This document shows, piece by piece, positions 37,401 to 50,390 of a DNA stretch of 64,000 bases (its first letter is position 1; every line of letters begins with the position of its first letter). Origin of the DNA: Alternaria dauci (Eukaryota; Ascomycota; Dothideomycetes; Pleosporales; Pleosporaceae). Under the pieces are notes generated by a model. That model was not told the origin of the DNA, searched no databases, and worked only from the letters and a program-made list of their open reading frames with translations. Made by a program: the position numbers and the translations under genes. The DNA lies in the NCBI RefSeq assembly GCF_042100115.1, contig NC_091273.1, positions 1,488,001-1,552,000 of the forward strand, read 5' to 3'.

Positions 37401-39293
37401 AACTTATACTCCTTAGGCCTACTTATATTTATTAGAAAGCTCTTTATATACTAAGCTACTTACCTACTATAATAGGGTACGTTAGATATACTAGTATTAG
37501 TCTAGTATTAGCTAAAGCTAATAATATTAGGTTAACCTTATTAAGGAAACTTACTAGAACTATATTAAACGCTATAAGCCCCTAATTAAAATTAATAATA
37601 ATACTAGCCTACTAATCCCCCTATTTATACTACTTTTCTAAAATTAGCAGAGGATTATTATAGCTATAGTTATTACTATATAGATATAAGGATACTTCTA
37701 GGAAAATAGCTACCTTTACCTTACTACTTAGTATAGCCTATACTACCTACCCCTACTATTTAATAAATAGGTATTCTCTAATAAGAAGTTTCTATATAGG
37801 TATATTAATAGTAAGGAAGCTAAATATATACTACTAGAATTAAGAGAGCCTAAAGGGGGGCTACCTAAGAATATAAATAACTAGCTTAAGTTAGAGTAAC
37901 TAGGACTAGATTTTAAGCTAGGATATAGCCTAGGTATAGTAGTATTAGCTAAGTATTAGCTTATAAACTAATATATAGGTAATAGATAATAAGAATAATA
38001 ATATACTGATAGAGGATAAGCCTAAGCCTAATCTTAGTAAGTTTATATAGAAGGTATAGGCTAATAATTACTAATAAAAGATAGATAATTTATAGGCTAG
38101 AGTAGAGTCTAGCCTTAACACTAACTAGAACTTAAAAGAGGAAGAAGAAGTAATTAATATAAATAACGTAACTATACTAGAGTAATAAATTATAGATAAG
38201 CTAGGTAAGTAGAGTATTAGCTAGGTATTAGTTTAAACTAACTAGGATTCTAGAGGAATTAGATATTAACGTAGTTAAAGAAGAGCTTAACTCTAGGGAC
38301 TATAAATTCTAAGAGGAATCTAAGGATAACTCTAATAAAGAGGGAGAAGACTAAATATAAGGTATTTAGAACTACTATAATAAGTTAGTAGACGTAGGGG
38401 ATATAATAAAGGATTAATATAGCTAGTATTAGGCCTACTATAGAGGATAAGCTTAAAAAAAGCTTATCTCTTATAAAGAAATAATTTCTTTAGCTTACTA
38501 CTCCTTATCCTTCTTCTACTACTATACTACCTTACCCTCCTTTCTATATAAATAATTAAAGGATATAAGCTCTTTAAATACTAAACTCTCTAAACTTTTA
38601 ACTTAAGAAATAGTAATATATAGTAAACCTAAGATAAAGTCTCTTTTATCCTATACTACTACTTAGCTAAGACTTATACCTTAAGACTTATAAATAGTAA
38701 TAGCTTAAGTAAGTAATAATAGAAATTATAGCTAAGAATAAGATATCTTATTCTAATAAAACTTACGTAAAATAAGAAAGATAAGTATAATAGCTTAACT
38801 ATTAGCGCGCGTATAAAGGCTTAGACTAATATATTCTAATAAAGTAATAAGAATAGCCTTAGGTATCTCTTCTTATAGATTAGCTATACTAGTATCTTAT
38901 AGAATATTATTAATAATACTAGTAGTACTATTAACTAGTTCTTATTTAGTCTAGATATTAGTTATTAATAAAACTCTTATATAAATATATAAAGGGAGTT
39001 AGTTTAGTAGATTACTAGCTTTATTTATAGATATAGAGGCCTATATAGCTTAGTTATATTAGGCTAATATAACTAATACTAGACTACTATAATTATATAT
39101 ACTTTTATAGTTAATATAGGATATATTAATATAGTCGCTATATAAGTAAATAGTATCTTAGAATAAGGTATAGTTAGGATATAAGAGATTAACCCTATAT
39201 TATATTATAAATAATACTTAATTATTCTAAGTAGAATAGCTAAGTTAAAGTTACTATAAAGTATTATAAAACTAGGCTTATACTACACCTTAT
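34416..39293. other. RIP-degraded AT-rich DNA, unclassified element relics
   Basis: Nearly 5 kb without open frames. Some protein-like text appears when TA is read back (for example near 36900-38000), but no family can be named. Simple-sequence purine runs (aaagtaaaggt units) lie around 36055-36090, and pyrimidine runs (tttaccttta) around 36270-36290. Confidence 0.5.
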
Positions 39294-40646
39294 TTAGCTT
39301 TAGCCTTTATAGACTTTTTTTTTATTATTATAGTACGTTTAGAGACTTTTTTAAGATAAAGCGCTAACTAAGTAACTATAGGCTTATACCTATATTTAGT
39401 ATAGCTAGTATATACGTAGTATATTATAAACGCTAGATACTAAAGATATATAATAGTAGTAAGTTATACGCCTACTAGAGATAAGATATAACCTTCTAAC
39501 TTATACGCTATCCCCTACTATCTTCTACTATCCTCTACTATCCTTTACTATATCTACCCTTTATAACTACTACTACTACTACTACCTCTACTACTACTAC
39601 CTCTACCCCCTCCTAAGAATAACTAACTAGCTACTTATAGTGTAGCTACTACTACTACTTAATAATTAGCTTTAGTTAGAGGAATATTAATAGTAGTATA
39701 GCCTACGCCTTATTCTCTTATCCTTATAGTATCTCTTTAAATTCTCTCTCCTTAAGCCTAGGATACTAGTCTTTAAGCACTCTTTTAATATTAATAGCTA
39801 AGTAGTATAGATATCTCTTAGTCTCTTTACCTTACCTACTAAAGGTTAGGTAGGTAAGGTAGCTAAATATAAGGAGATTAATAAGGTAGTAGGCGTTAGC
39901 GTAGATAATCTCTTTACGCTTTATAACCCTCTTTAGATACTGTATTCTAGTCTTCTTATAGGTTACCTTTATAATAATATTACTAACCCTAGACCTCTTA
40001 ATAAGGTACTAGCTAATAGATTTACTATTACTAAAGATTTAGAGTATTAGAGTTATTTACTCCTCTAGCTCCTTACTAACTACTAGATTTAGCTCCTAAG
40101 AGTATATAGTAGTATAGCTTATATTATTTATATTTAATAGGGTAAGGGGCTCCTTACTAGAGAGGGTATACTAGCCTAGCTATATAGCTCTAATAAGTTA
40201 CCTTAAGGGATATATATATTCGTATATAGTGCGATTTAATTGTATATAGTAGGATACTTAAAGTAAGTTAGTATTAGTATAAAGGTTAGAAGCAGCTAGG
40301 CTTTTATATAACCCTTCTTAGTTATAGTAAATATACTATATCCTCCCCTTTATAATATATTATAATCGTATCGCTAGCTAATACTAGTGATCCCTATTAG
40401 ATCTCTACTTAGGTTTAATAGGTATCTTTTTTAGTTACCTTTAGTAAATTTTTTTAACTTTAGTTTTTATGTATAGACGTTAGAGCTTTACTACTATAAA
40501 ACACTAATTAGTCTAGCGTTTAAATCGCGTTGTTACTTTATCTTTTTTATTAACTTTTATAACTAATAAGTAGAGGGATAGCTACTTTTTACTTTTTTAA
40601 AGTTTTATTTTAATATTACCCCCCTACTTACAGAAATTAAAAAATT
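39294..40646 (+). mobile_element. R1-family element, full length
   Basis: A 1353-bp copy with 14-bp flanks atactacaccttat (39280-39293) and atactataccttat (40647-40660). The single difference is CA to TA, a RIP change after insertion. Confidence 0.8.
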
Positions 40647-40660
40647 ATACTATACCTTAT

Positions 40661-42949
40661 TAATATATAATAGTATCTAAGATAATAGTCCTCTTAAATA
40701 TATAATATAAGTATTAGCTATAAACTTTAATAGGATCTTTCTTTAAAGAGTAGTTATATAGCGCCTAATATCCTATAAGTAAGAGCTAGTAGTAATTACC
40801 TAAAAGAATAATATTAAGATTAGTAAAAGGGATATATACTTAGCTAAGCTAAATCTAACTATAATAACTATAGATAAAGCTAAGTATAGGTAGACTAACT
40901 ATTAACTTCTTATTAATAATAAGGTAGTAAATATATTTAAATACTACCTAGATATACTATTACTTAGTAGTATTAAGTAGATCTAACTACCTATATATAA
41001 ATATAATAGGTATTTAGAAGAGTATATTAATAGTATACCTAGAGATAAGGAAGGTAGTAATACTAGTAGGAGCGTAGTATATAATAAGGGACTCTAGCTT
41101 AGCTAATAAAACTAAGTACTCTAAAGTATAAGAGATATACTTAATTAAGTATATCTTCTTAGTACCCCCTTACCTATATAACTAGACTAATAACTATACT
41201 AGTAGGTAGCTATTAAGAGTAGCCTAAAAGTTATTAATAACTAAATTATATAGTATATACTACTTCTCTTATAAGGTACTAGCTAAGGTATTAGGTTTAG
41301 TATTAGGCTTAGTATTAGGCCTAGTATTAGTCTTAGTATTAAGCCTAGTATTAAGCCTAGTATTAGGCCTTACTATAAGGTAGTCCTTTTTTATATTTAG
41401 CTAATAGGTTTATATATTAAGCCTAAAGGAGTCTATATATTTAGTAGTACCTTAGTCCTTTACTTTATTACTAAGTTACTTACTAATCCTATCCTTATCT
41501 ACTAATTTCTTTATTAAGCTTAGTCTCCTACCTACTAGCTTATTAAAAGAGGACTTATTTAAAGGTTATATAAGCTCTAAATTAAAGTCCTCTTCCTTAA
41601 CCCTAAGATTAGGATTAGTATATAAGTCCTTTTCCTTAAATTTATATTCTTCCTAGTATATTATATAGGGGTTTACTATACTTCTCTAAGCTTAGTCTAT
41701 ACTAAGGCGAGATAGGCTTAGGTAATAGTCTATAAGGTAGCGTATAGAATAATTAGGTAGAAAAGAGTTATTATTATAACTAAGAGATAAATAATACTAA
41801 TTCTATAAATAATAGAATAACTAGTTAATAATCTATATAAGAGATAAACTATTTAAGTTAACTATAATAAGTATAATAATAAGATCTAATATATTCTTAT
41901 ACCTATTACCTTTAGGTCCTACTATCCCTTCTATCCCTTCTACTATAGATAGTTATAATAGTGCTACTATCCTAAAGTACTCTACTATCCTAGATATTAG
42001 ATCTTAGTGTAATAGTATATTATATAACTTAGTACACCTTATACTTAGCCTTTCTTCCTTTATCTATAGCTTCCCTTATATAAGGAGGATCTAACCTTTA
42101 TTACTTATAATATAGTAAGCCTAGTAGGTAGCTATATAAGAGTTAAATACCTAGCTATATAAGATCTAGATATCCTAGATATATTAAAATAAATAATATA
42201 ATATTAACTTTACTTAAGTAAACTCTTCTAGCTCTATAATAGCGCTATACTATAGTATATAGTTTAGTATATAAGGCTTAGCTCTTAGTTAGCACTTATA
42301 ATCTTTACTAATATATATAAAGTATAGTAAGAAATCTAAATAATATATATCCTCTATATAGCTTAGCTAACCTTTATACTTTATATAGAGAGATATACCT
42401 TATATAATAGTTAGTATATTCTCTAAGTTTAGGTTTAGATTCTCTATATTACTCTTATAGATAGTTTATAAAGTTAACTAAGTATCTTCTAAGTAGTAGT
42501 TAATATTAATAATAGTATAAGAGTAATATACTAATAGTAAACTAAATAGTATATATATAACCTCCTAAGCGCTATAATCCTACTTACTAATTAACTTATT
42601 TATAATACGTAATATAAAAGAAAGTAGAGAATAATTTAGCTTAACGTAAAGTAAGACTTAGAGGGTAATATCTTTAAAGGATTAAGACTAGACTTTACCT
42701 TTTATAGTATAAATACCTATATACTATATAACCTTAGCTATACTTATATAAACTTAGATATTAGTATTAGCTTACTAAGCTAATAGTAATAGTTATATAT
42801 AAGTATTAAGGTAAGGATAATTATATATAGTATAGAAGTATAAAAATAATTTAGTTAGTAGTTATTTAAAAGTAGGCTCTAAGTAGATAGACTAAAGTAT
42901 ATTAAAGTAGTAGACTTCTATACTAGTAGTTTTATCTTTATAGAGATAG
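40661..42949. mobile_element. RIP-degraded element with LTR-like segment and 12-bp tandem repeat
   Basis: Contains a forward LTR-like copy at about 41650-41990 (same family as 58390-58670) and a 12-base tandem repeat, unit near gtattaggccta, about seven units, at 41283-41378. No open frame. Confidence 0.5.
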
Positions 42950-45760
42950 TATAATATAAAGTAAAAGTACTTATAGTAGTAGGTAAGGATAGATAATAAC
43001 TCTCTAAATATCTACTTTATTTCCTTAAATAGTAGTATAAGGACTAACCTTTTATTAAGTAAAGACTATAGATTAGGGTCTAAGTATATAGCTAAAATAT
43101 AGTACCCCTAGAACCTTATAGTATAGGTAATACTAAACGTAGAACTATTAGGACTAAGTTCTTTATCTAAGTTAAGAATACTATTATAATAGTAGAGGCT
43201 ATAACTATAAGTACTACTATAGGCCTACTACTTATAGTAATCCTAAGAGTTAGTAACCTTAAACTTAAGAATAATAATATACTTCTTAAATAACTTAAAC
43301 TACTAATAGAAGTAATAAGTAATAATATAAGGATTATCTTATATATAGTCTTATACTAGATAGGCTTATCTTATAGATATTACTATCTTCTACTCTTTAT
43401 ATTAGGGTATAAAGCGTAATAGGTTATTCTAATAGTAGTCTATAGTAGAGAGTATAATAAAGAGATATAAAGCCTTTAACTAGTAGACTTATATACTATT
43501 AGTATATATTAGTAATAGTATTAGGTTAGTATTAGTTAGTATTAGTTACTTACTATTACTTCTAATTTATTTCCTTTAGTATTCTAGAAGGCTCTAGTCT
43601 TATAAACTATTACTAACTAGTAGATAATAAAGTTTATAAGGCGCTAGCCTCTATTATTACTATTAAAAGCTACTTAGATATCTTCTAATAATATTTAGTT
43701 ACTACTAGCTTAATACTTTATAAAAAAGTTTATCTTATCCCTTAACTAGTAGTATATTAAAGTATTAAATATAGTATACTAGAAACGTAAGTAGTAAGTA
43801 AACCTTCTATCTTAATAGTAGATTATAAGCTTAATATATAAGGTATAGCTAATCTCCTATAGTTAAGGCTATATAAAGTCTACCTACTTAGTTAGGTATA
43901 AGGATAAGAAGGTAAGAGATAAATACTTTTCCTTACTATTAAACTCTAATATTAGTATATATTAAATAGATCCTATAGATAAAAATATATCCTAAGTATT
44001 AGACTATATTTACTCTTATAGTACTTTAAACTTACTAATATTAGCTATAATATTAGGAATTACTATAACTTTAAGTAGAAGATCCCTATCTTTATTAACT
44101 TTATCTTATATAGAAGCCTTATAGCTACTTATAGGACTAGAATTATACTTTTATATAGACCTTTCTATTATATTATATTAGTTACTTATTAGTAATATAG
44201 AAGAAGATTACATAGTCTAGTTAACTTAGGTAGTAGGATCTTAGATAATAGTTATAAGCTAGTTATTAATATAATTATTAATAGGGAGAGTATTAAGCGT
44301 AAACTTATTAATAATAATATTAGAGTAACTAGGATAGTTATCCTTTAGAAAGTATTTCTACTATATAATAACTATACTTTAGACTTTATAGTCCTTCTAG
44401 AATTACTAATTAACTATATTAAGATTATCCTCTACTAAAGGTAAAGGTTTTAGAATAATAATATTAAGATAAGATAGAAGAAGAGGTAGTTAATTAAAGA
44501 CCTTTATAGTATTAACTATAAAGTTATATATATAGCTATAGTACTTATATTAAAGACTATAATACTAGTAGACCTTTATAAAGATATAGATATATATAAG
44601 AAGTATCTCCTTAATATAAGTTAGAGTAGGTAACTTAGGTAGTATAGGCCTAGGATTAATATTATTAAGTTAACTAAAAAGTAGTATAAGCCTATTTATA
44701 CTAGAGTACTTTATATAATCTTCTAAATAAGCTAAATATTTATAGTTAAAAATATCTATCCTAAACTATATATAGTTATAAGTATTATATATCTTAAGAT
44801 AAATCTTTATAATTTTATAATAAAACTTAGTAACTAAGACCTTCTTAGAGTCTATTAGAGTATTAGTTTCTAGGAATACTAGGTCTTCTAGGTTTATAGG
44901 TAGTAGTATTTAAGGTATATTATATATAAGGCGTTCTACTAATTTAAATTTAGTAAGACTAATACCCTAGCTAATACCTTTACTAATACTACTTTTATTA
45001 TTATACTCTTATATTTCTAAATCTAGCTAAGATATAAAGATAGAAGTAGTACTATAAGATAAGCTTATATTACTAGGTAAAGACCTTATAGGCGTAGATA
45101 GTATAGGCGTATATCTTAAACTACCTATACTAGCTACTATAGAGTAAACTAATAGTAAAGATATTATACTTCTAAATATACTATTAAGCTATAGTATTAA
45201 ATTAAGATAGGATATAGATATAGTTATAGTAAATAAAAGTAGAGGAGGTATAGGTAGAAGCGTTTAGGTATAAAGCAATAATAATAGAGGGTTTAAGTAG
45301 ATAGGTATAAGTAATATAATTTCTAGATTTACTATTAGAGGTAGAAGTTAAGGTATATATTATAAGGCTCTAATACTTTAAAGTTATATATATATTATTA
45401 TATTAGTATATACGCGTAGGTAGAAAGTAAGTAATATAGTTTTACTTTTATTTCCTAGACTAAAACGCGTCTATTATAGTACTTAGTACTTTACTATACT
45501 TATAGTACTTAGGTAGTAGTATTATAAGAGGTATAATAAGTAAAATAGGTATATAAATAGTTATAGTTTAGAGTAAGAAAGTAACGTAGTAACTAGGCTA
45601 GAAAGGGGGTAAGTAGGTATTAGTTAGTATTAGCTTAGTATGTAGGCTAAAAAAAGATTAATTTTTAGTAGAATATTAGGACGCTAAAAGGGGAAATTTA
45701 TACTAGATAAAATAAAGGACCCCTATTTATAGTTTTAATTTTTAAACTATATACATATTG
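42950..45760. repeat. Long dispersed repeat, copy 2
   Basis: Same orientation and order as 6890-9885. It lacks the 97-bp R1 insertion (empty site at 45475-45488) and the internal 45-bp duplication. RIP-mutated throughout, except for a CG-rich remnant at its right end (45757-45789). Confidence 0.7.
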
Positions 45761-45789
45761 CTTCGCTCGCAAGCTCGCTTCGCAATAAG

Positions 45790-46129
45790 TAAGCTAAATT
45801 ATTTATAGGTATATAATTAGTATAATACTAAGTTATTATAATTTTATTATAATTTACTTTAGCTATATAACCTTATTTTTTTAGGATCCTAATATTGTGG
45901 GATAGCTTATTGCATGACCCAGCTCATTGCGTGCACGGACACGGTAGGGTGTTGCTACCGCCAAGGTTGCCACGTACGCCCGTTCGGCACAAAACTCGGC
46001 CAGTCGGGGTATATCGATCTGTTTATACTCCGCGACATGCCCTACTTTCTTAGTTTAGGTCCCCTGTTCTCTCAACAACCTTCCAGCCTACTTCATTCAG
46101 CCTAATTTGTCCACAATCTTTTATTACAA
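45790..46129. other. Island boundary and promoter region of isocyanide synthase 1
   Basis: RIP DNA ends at about 45890, leaving only about 240 bases of normal DNA before the ATG at 46130. The leader just before the start is rich in C and T (ttattacaaATGg). Confidence 0.5.
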
Positions 46130-47400
46130 ATGGCTAGCAACAATTCATTGCAGGTTGACGCGATTCTCGCTATTTTTCGTCGCTTCTCTCGTCTTGAAGA
46201 ACGGAACCAGCCAAACGAGGCACGTGGCTATAGTACGGCTGTCATTTCAAAGATCCAACTCAGTTTTGCATCCAAAAGTCCAATCCCCTTGCTCCTGCCT
46301 GCTGCCCCTTTCAAAAATTCTTGTGCAGACAAGGTCTTGGACACAAAGCACCCTGATTTTGGAGAAGAGTTGGGTTTGTCCAGGCTCAACCATCTCTGCG
46401 ATGAATTGACAAAGGTGCATCCCTTTGGCGCAGAACTTACAATGGTATCTGATGGCCCGGTCTACAATGGTAAGCTATGCTTGGTCAAGACTGACACCGC
46501 CTCGCTGATACCAACCATCCAGATTTACTCTGCATACCTGGCTCTGATTACTACGATTATGGTGTCCGGCTGCGCAAGATTGCCGCCGACAAAGGCTTTA
46601 CATGCATTCGATTTAGGCGTTTAGCCGATGTACTTGGACTAGCAGATGGCGACAGCCTGTCCAAGGACGAACATCTAGCACTAGCTAATACATGCCGAAC
46701 CGAGATGGAAGCGAGGTTCCTGCCGAAAGACGCGCAGATCAAGGAAAAGATCGAAACCCACAAAGACACAAATCTGACCTACCAGGGTTATGTTAAGCTT
46801 GCCGATGAGGACTTGCGATGGGGTCCGGATCTTGATCCACAGATCAGAGATGACAGGGAGAGGTACACCAAGGAGACCCAGAAGGTCGCAATCAGAATGA
46901 CTGAGCGCTTGCTCGTAAGTCCGTCTGCTCGAGTGTTATCCAATTTTTTTGTCTAAAATCACTTTTCCTAGGCTTATGAAGGAGCTTTAGAAGCGGCTTT
47001 TCCGAATCACATTAGGCTTTCCATTCATCGATCAACTGGAGAAGCCAAGATACCCATACCCTTGATACCACAGCCTGAGGGCTTTGGGTTCCAGCCCTGG
47101 CACTGCTGTGTTGTGGTTACCGCTCAAGGGCGGTACCTGGCTGCTCATTCAAAGGACTATCGAGACAACAAGAACTTCGAGGTCATTGAAAAACATGGAA
47201 GACCCTTTTTAATACGTGAAAGACATGACGACTTTAATTGGCCAGAACACATCAGACTACATCATACTTACGGAGGCAAAATAGTTGTAGAAAACATCTC
47301 ACCAGAGAAAGCGGAACTAAATGCAGAATTCAAGCTAAAACTTGCTAACCTAGCTTTGAGGTTTGGGAGTGTGGAAGTGCGTGGGTTTCAAATTCAGTAG
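46130..47400 (+). CDS. Isocyanide synthase (DIT1/PvcA family), copy 1
   Basis: Three exons, 46130-46469, 46523-46914 and 46972-47400, with introns of 53 and 57 bases; 1161 bases, 386 residues, no breaks. Family enzymes turn an amino acid (tyrosine, tryptophan or valine in known cases) plus ribulose 5-phosphate into an isonitrile. Seen here in order: DKVLDTKHPDFGEELGLSRL (residues about 65-85), SDGPVYND across the first intron (about 108-115), the YDYGVRLRKIAADKG helix, IPQPEGFGFQPWHCCVVV (about 270-290) holding the PWH motif, AQGRYLAAH, and YGGKIVVEN near the end. Length fits a single-domain synthase without a fused dioxygenase or NRPS. It converges on the amidase, 87 bases apart. Intron positions match those of copy 2. 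Substrate cannot be read from sequence. Confidence 0.87.
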
Positions 47401-47487
47401 GAAACTCCAGCCTTGCTCTACTGGTTCATCATTTGATGCACCAATTAATAAAGTATGCCAAAATATGCAGCTACTTGTCCCGACCGC

Positions 47488-49536
47488 CTATTTCTTTTGC
47501 AGTATTTCCCCGCCATCTACACTACTTGCTCCGGCTGCTGAAGCTCTTAGTACGCCTCTCTGATAAAGCTTGGTGACCAAGTTCAACAGAACGGAATCGC
47601 ATCCTTTGGCGACCATCAGGTTTATCGATATAGGCAAATATTCTACGTGATTTGTTATCGTGGAGTAATACGACATCTGACCGACTGTGTCGTGCTCGTT
47701 AGTACAATGGTCTAGACTGACTAGCTCAGTGCATAAACTCTACTTACTCGGGATAGTTATATCAGGAGTTTCTCCCATGACACTCCAATATTGGGTTGCA
47801 AAGCCCGAGGGCGGTGTAGGTGGGTTTCTGTACGTGCTTCTGTATTGCACGCTTAATGGAGTAAAGTAGGCCAAGACCGCGGAAGTACAAGTCTCGTCAT
47901 CTTCCTTGAGGACGTTCTGATGGAACCAGTCCATGAAAACGGTCTTGTTCCTTAGCGCATTGGTCCAGGCCGCTGGTGGCTGCGCATCTCCGAATGCCCA
48001 GCGCACTAAGGGAACAGGGTTAACAGCGGGTAACCTTCCATCATGGAGGAGTCGATAGTCGGTGTAAAAGGGATCGCGCACCAGTTCTGCCTGACGCTGG
48101 CTTACGATGGTGGTGTAGGTATTGTTCATCAACGACCCTAGATCTTCTGGTGCCGACGGCGGTCGGGTCTCCTGCCAGGTTGTAGTTATGTTGAACCAAT
48201 CGGTCGTCCCGTTGCCAAGCACACCTCTCAAACCATGCCAGAATTGGTCGAGAACCGCAATTGTCTCGTTCGTCAAGTTAACTGCCGGGTAACTTTCAAT
48301 CAGCAACTGAGTGGGAAGAGAGTCATGAGATCTGTTGCGAGGGAGCGCGTAGAGTGCAGCAGCGGCATCGTGAAGAAGGAATGGATCCCTTGCAATCAGC
48401 GCGGCAGTATCCAGCTCCGGAGCTAGTGGTAGCGTGAATTGTAACGGCGCAGCGCCGTGTGACGGCCGTAAGCCATATACGCCGTTTACCCGAGCCGGAC
48501 CGCGAATGCTCCCACCTGTATCCGACCCTAATGCAAAATCAAGCCATCGATACGAGGCCACACTCGACCCAGCTCCTGCGGACGAAAAGTTTGGATCTTG
48601 ATAGCCGTCCCCACGCGGATTGAAGGGCGAGTGGTAGTCAACCCAGTCTGCCGTTGCGTATTCTCCATTAGCAAACTGAGCAGTCTTTTGTTTGCCTACT
48701 ATAATCGCCCCTGCGTCGAGCAGTCTTTGAACTGACGGTGCTGTTGTATTGCTAGGGGGATACAAGTTGTACCAAGCTCGATTTCCATTGCCAGTCTTGA
48801 TGCCGGATATGTCAAAGATGTCCTTGACGCCCAGACGCATGCCGTCAAGTGGTTTCATCGCTGTTGGTCTGTAGTAAAGCCGAGATGGGACTGCGATCGT
48901 AAGACCATGTCCCGGTATATGCGCCGGAAGAACCGAATGCTTGCCAGTAGGGTCGGTGTACATAGACTCGATAAAGGACTCTTGATGATCGGAAAAAAGC
49001 CGATATGCCCGGTGAATGCTACCTTGAGATGACAGGAAATAGGGGCCTTCGGGAAGGGTCTCATTCAGCATTTTTGAAGGGAAAAGAACAATTCTTTTGC
49101 CCTCAGATTGTTCAGAAGCAGCTTGAGAACTTCCATTCATACTCTTTGTTGCTTGAAGGTACACCACTAGGTAATCATCAGTACGCAACACGGATTGAAA
49201 CCCATAGCTTCAGGGAAGCATACCGTTTGCGAACCCTTCGCTCCACACATCATCAATCGTCCTGAAACGGATGAAGTCTCGCTCTAGGCCGGCCTCTGAA
49301 AAGTCACCTGACTCGGTAGAAATCACGGTCAACGCCGCAAAAGATCCGGTAGCAAAGTGCTTTGCTCCGAGAAGTGGAGTTTTAGAATCATCTAGGAGAG
49401 ACCCAACTGCATCTGGGGGGATCCAATAATCGATGTCGTCAAGACGTGCGGTGACACTAGTGACGTGTGGACCTTGCTGGAGTGACAAGGCAGCAGGCAA
49501 TAGAAATGTCCAACAAATTGCGAATGAAAAAGCCAT
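47488..49536 (-). CDS. Secreted amidase-signature hydrolase
   Basis: Minus strand, three exons: 49536-49224, 49166-47748 and 47684-47488; introns of 57 and 63 bases, the second with branch tactaac; 1929 bases, 642 residues. Starts with a signal peptide ([20 protein letters not shown]). A roughly 150-residue N-terminal extension precedes the amidase domain. Catalytic elements: lysine in [10 protein letters not shown], the cis-serine region [11 protein letters not shown], and the nucleophile region [17 protein letters not shown], so the Ser-cisSer-Lys triad is present. Several N-glycosylation sites (NET, NTT, NRT, NGT) fit secretion. The end, IPIGQMSYYS across the last intron, is typical of the family. 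Acts on an amide C-N bond; substrate unknown. In this setting it could cleave an N-formyl or other amide derived from an isonitrile, but that is inference and its secretion argues for an external substrate. Confidence 0.9.
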
Positions 49537-49748
49537 TCTTGAGGCGCAAAAGATTTGTGAAGAACGTGAAGCTGTGTATCTATCACTTTACTTATTTAAT
49601 CGTTGCCCAAACCCCCCAAACCCCTGCTTTGTGCTTCGTTCAATTAGTTCTCCTTCAGGCTAGTCAGTCAGATGTCGGAAATGAATCACGGCGTATAAAC
49701 TGGTCAACGGGGAAATGAAAAAGATAGGTTAGTTAAGCATAGACCTAT
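49537..49748. promoter_or_regulatory. Amidase upstream region, left part of a split divergent promoter
   Basis: About 212 bases of normal DNA between the amidase start and the transposon. Before insertion it would have joined 53614-53990, giving about 590 bases between two divergent genes. It ends in the 14-mer aagcatagacctat (49735-49748) that is repeated at 53600-53613. Confidence 0.5.
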
Positions 49749-50264
49749 AATTTTGATTTTTTTTGTTTTCTGCAAGTGGGGGGATATCATCAAAATAAAA
49801 CTTTAAAAAAGTAAAAAGTAGCTATCCCTCTACTTATTAGTTATAAAAGTTAATAAAAAAAGATAAAGTAATAACGCGATTTAAACGCTAGACTAATTAG
49901 TGTTTTATAGTATTAAAGCTCTAACGTCTATATATAAAAACTAAAGTTAAAAAAATTTACTAAAGGTAACTAAAAAAGACACCTATTAGAAACCTTAGTA
50001 GAGGTCTAATAGGGATTACTAGTATTAGCTAGTAATATAATTATAATATATTATAAAGGGAGGAGGATATAGTATATTTACTATAACTAAAAGAGGGTTA
50101 TATAAAAACCTAGCTACTTCTAACCTTTATACTAATACTAACTTACTTTAAGTATCCTACTATATATAATTAAATCGTACTATATATAATTAAGTTATAC
50201 TATATATAATTTAATTACTATTAATACTACCTAGAGATTAAGAAGCTCTATTATATTATAGTAA

Positions 50265-50390
50265 TTATAGTAATTATAGTAATTATAGTAATTATAGTAA
50301 TTATAGTAATTATAGTAATTATAGTAGTTATAGTAATTATAGTTATAGTTATAGTTATAGTTATAGTTATAATTATAATTATAATTCTCT
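50265..50390. repeat. AT-rich microsatellite, 9-bp and 6-bp units
   Basis: Repeats of agtaattat (about nine) followed by agttat units, inside the composite insertion. Confidence 0.8.

Noticed and set aside
45757..45789. CG-rich block as a possible palindromic regulatory or attachment site
   Set aside because: It aligns with a RIP-mutated version of the same repeat at 9887-9919, so it is simply an unmutated end of that repeat.
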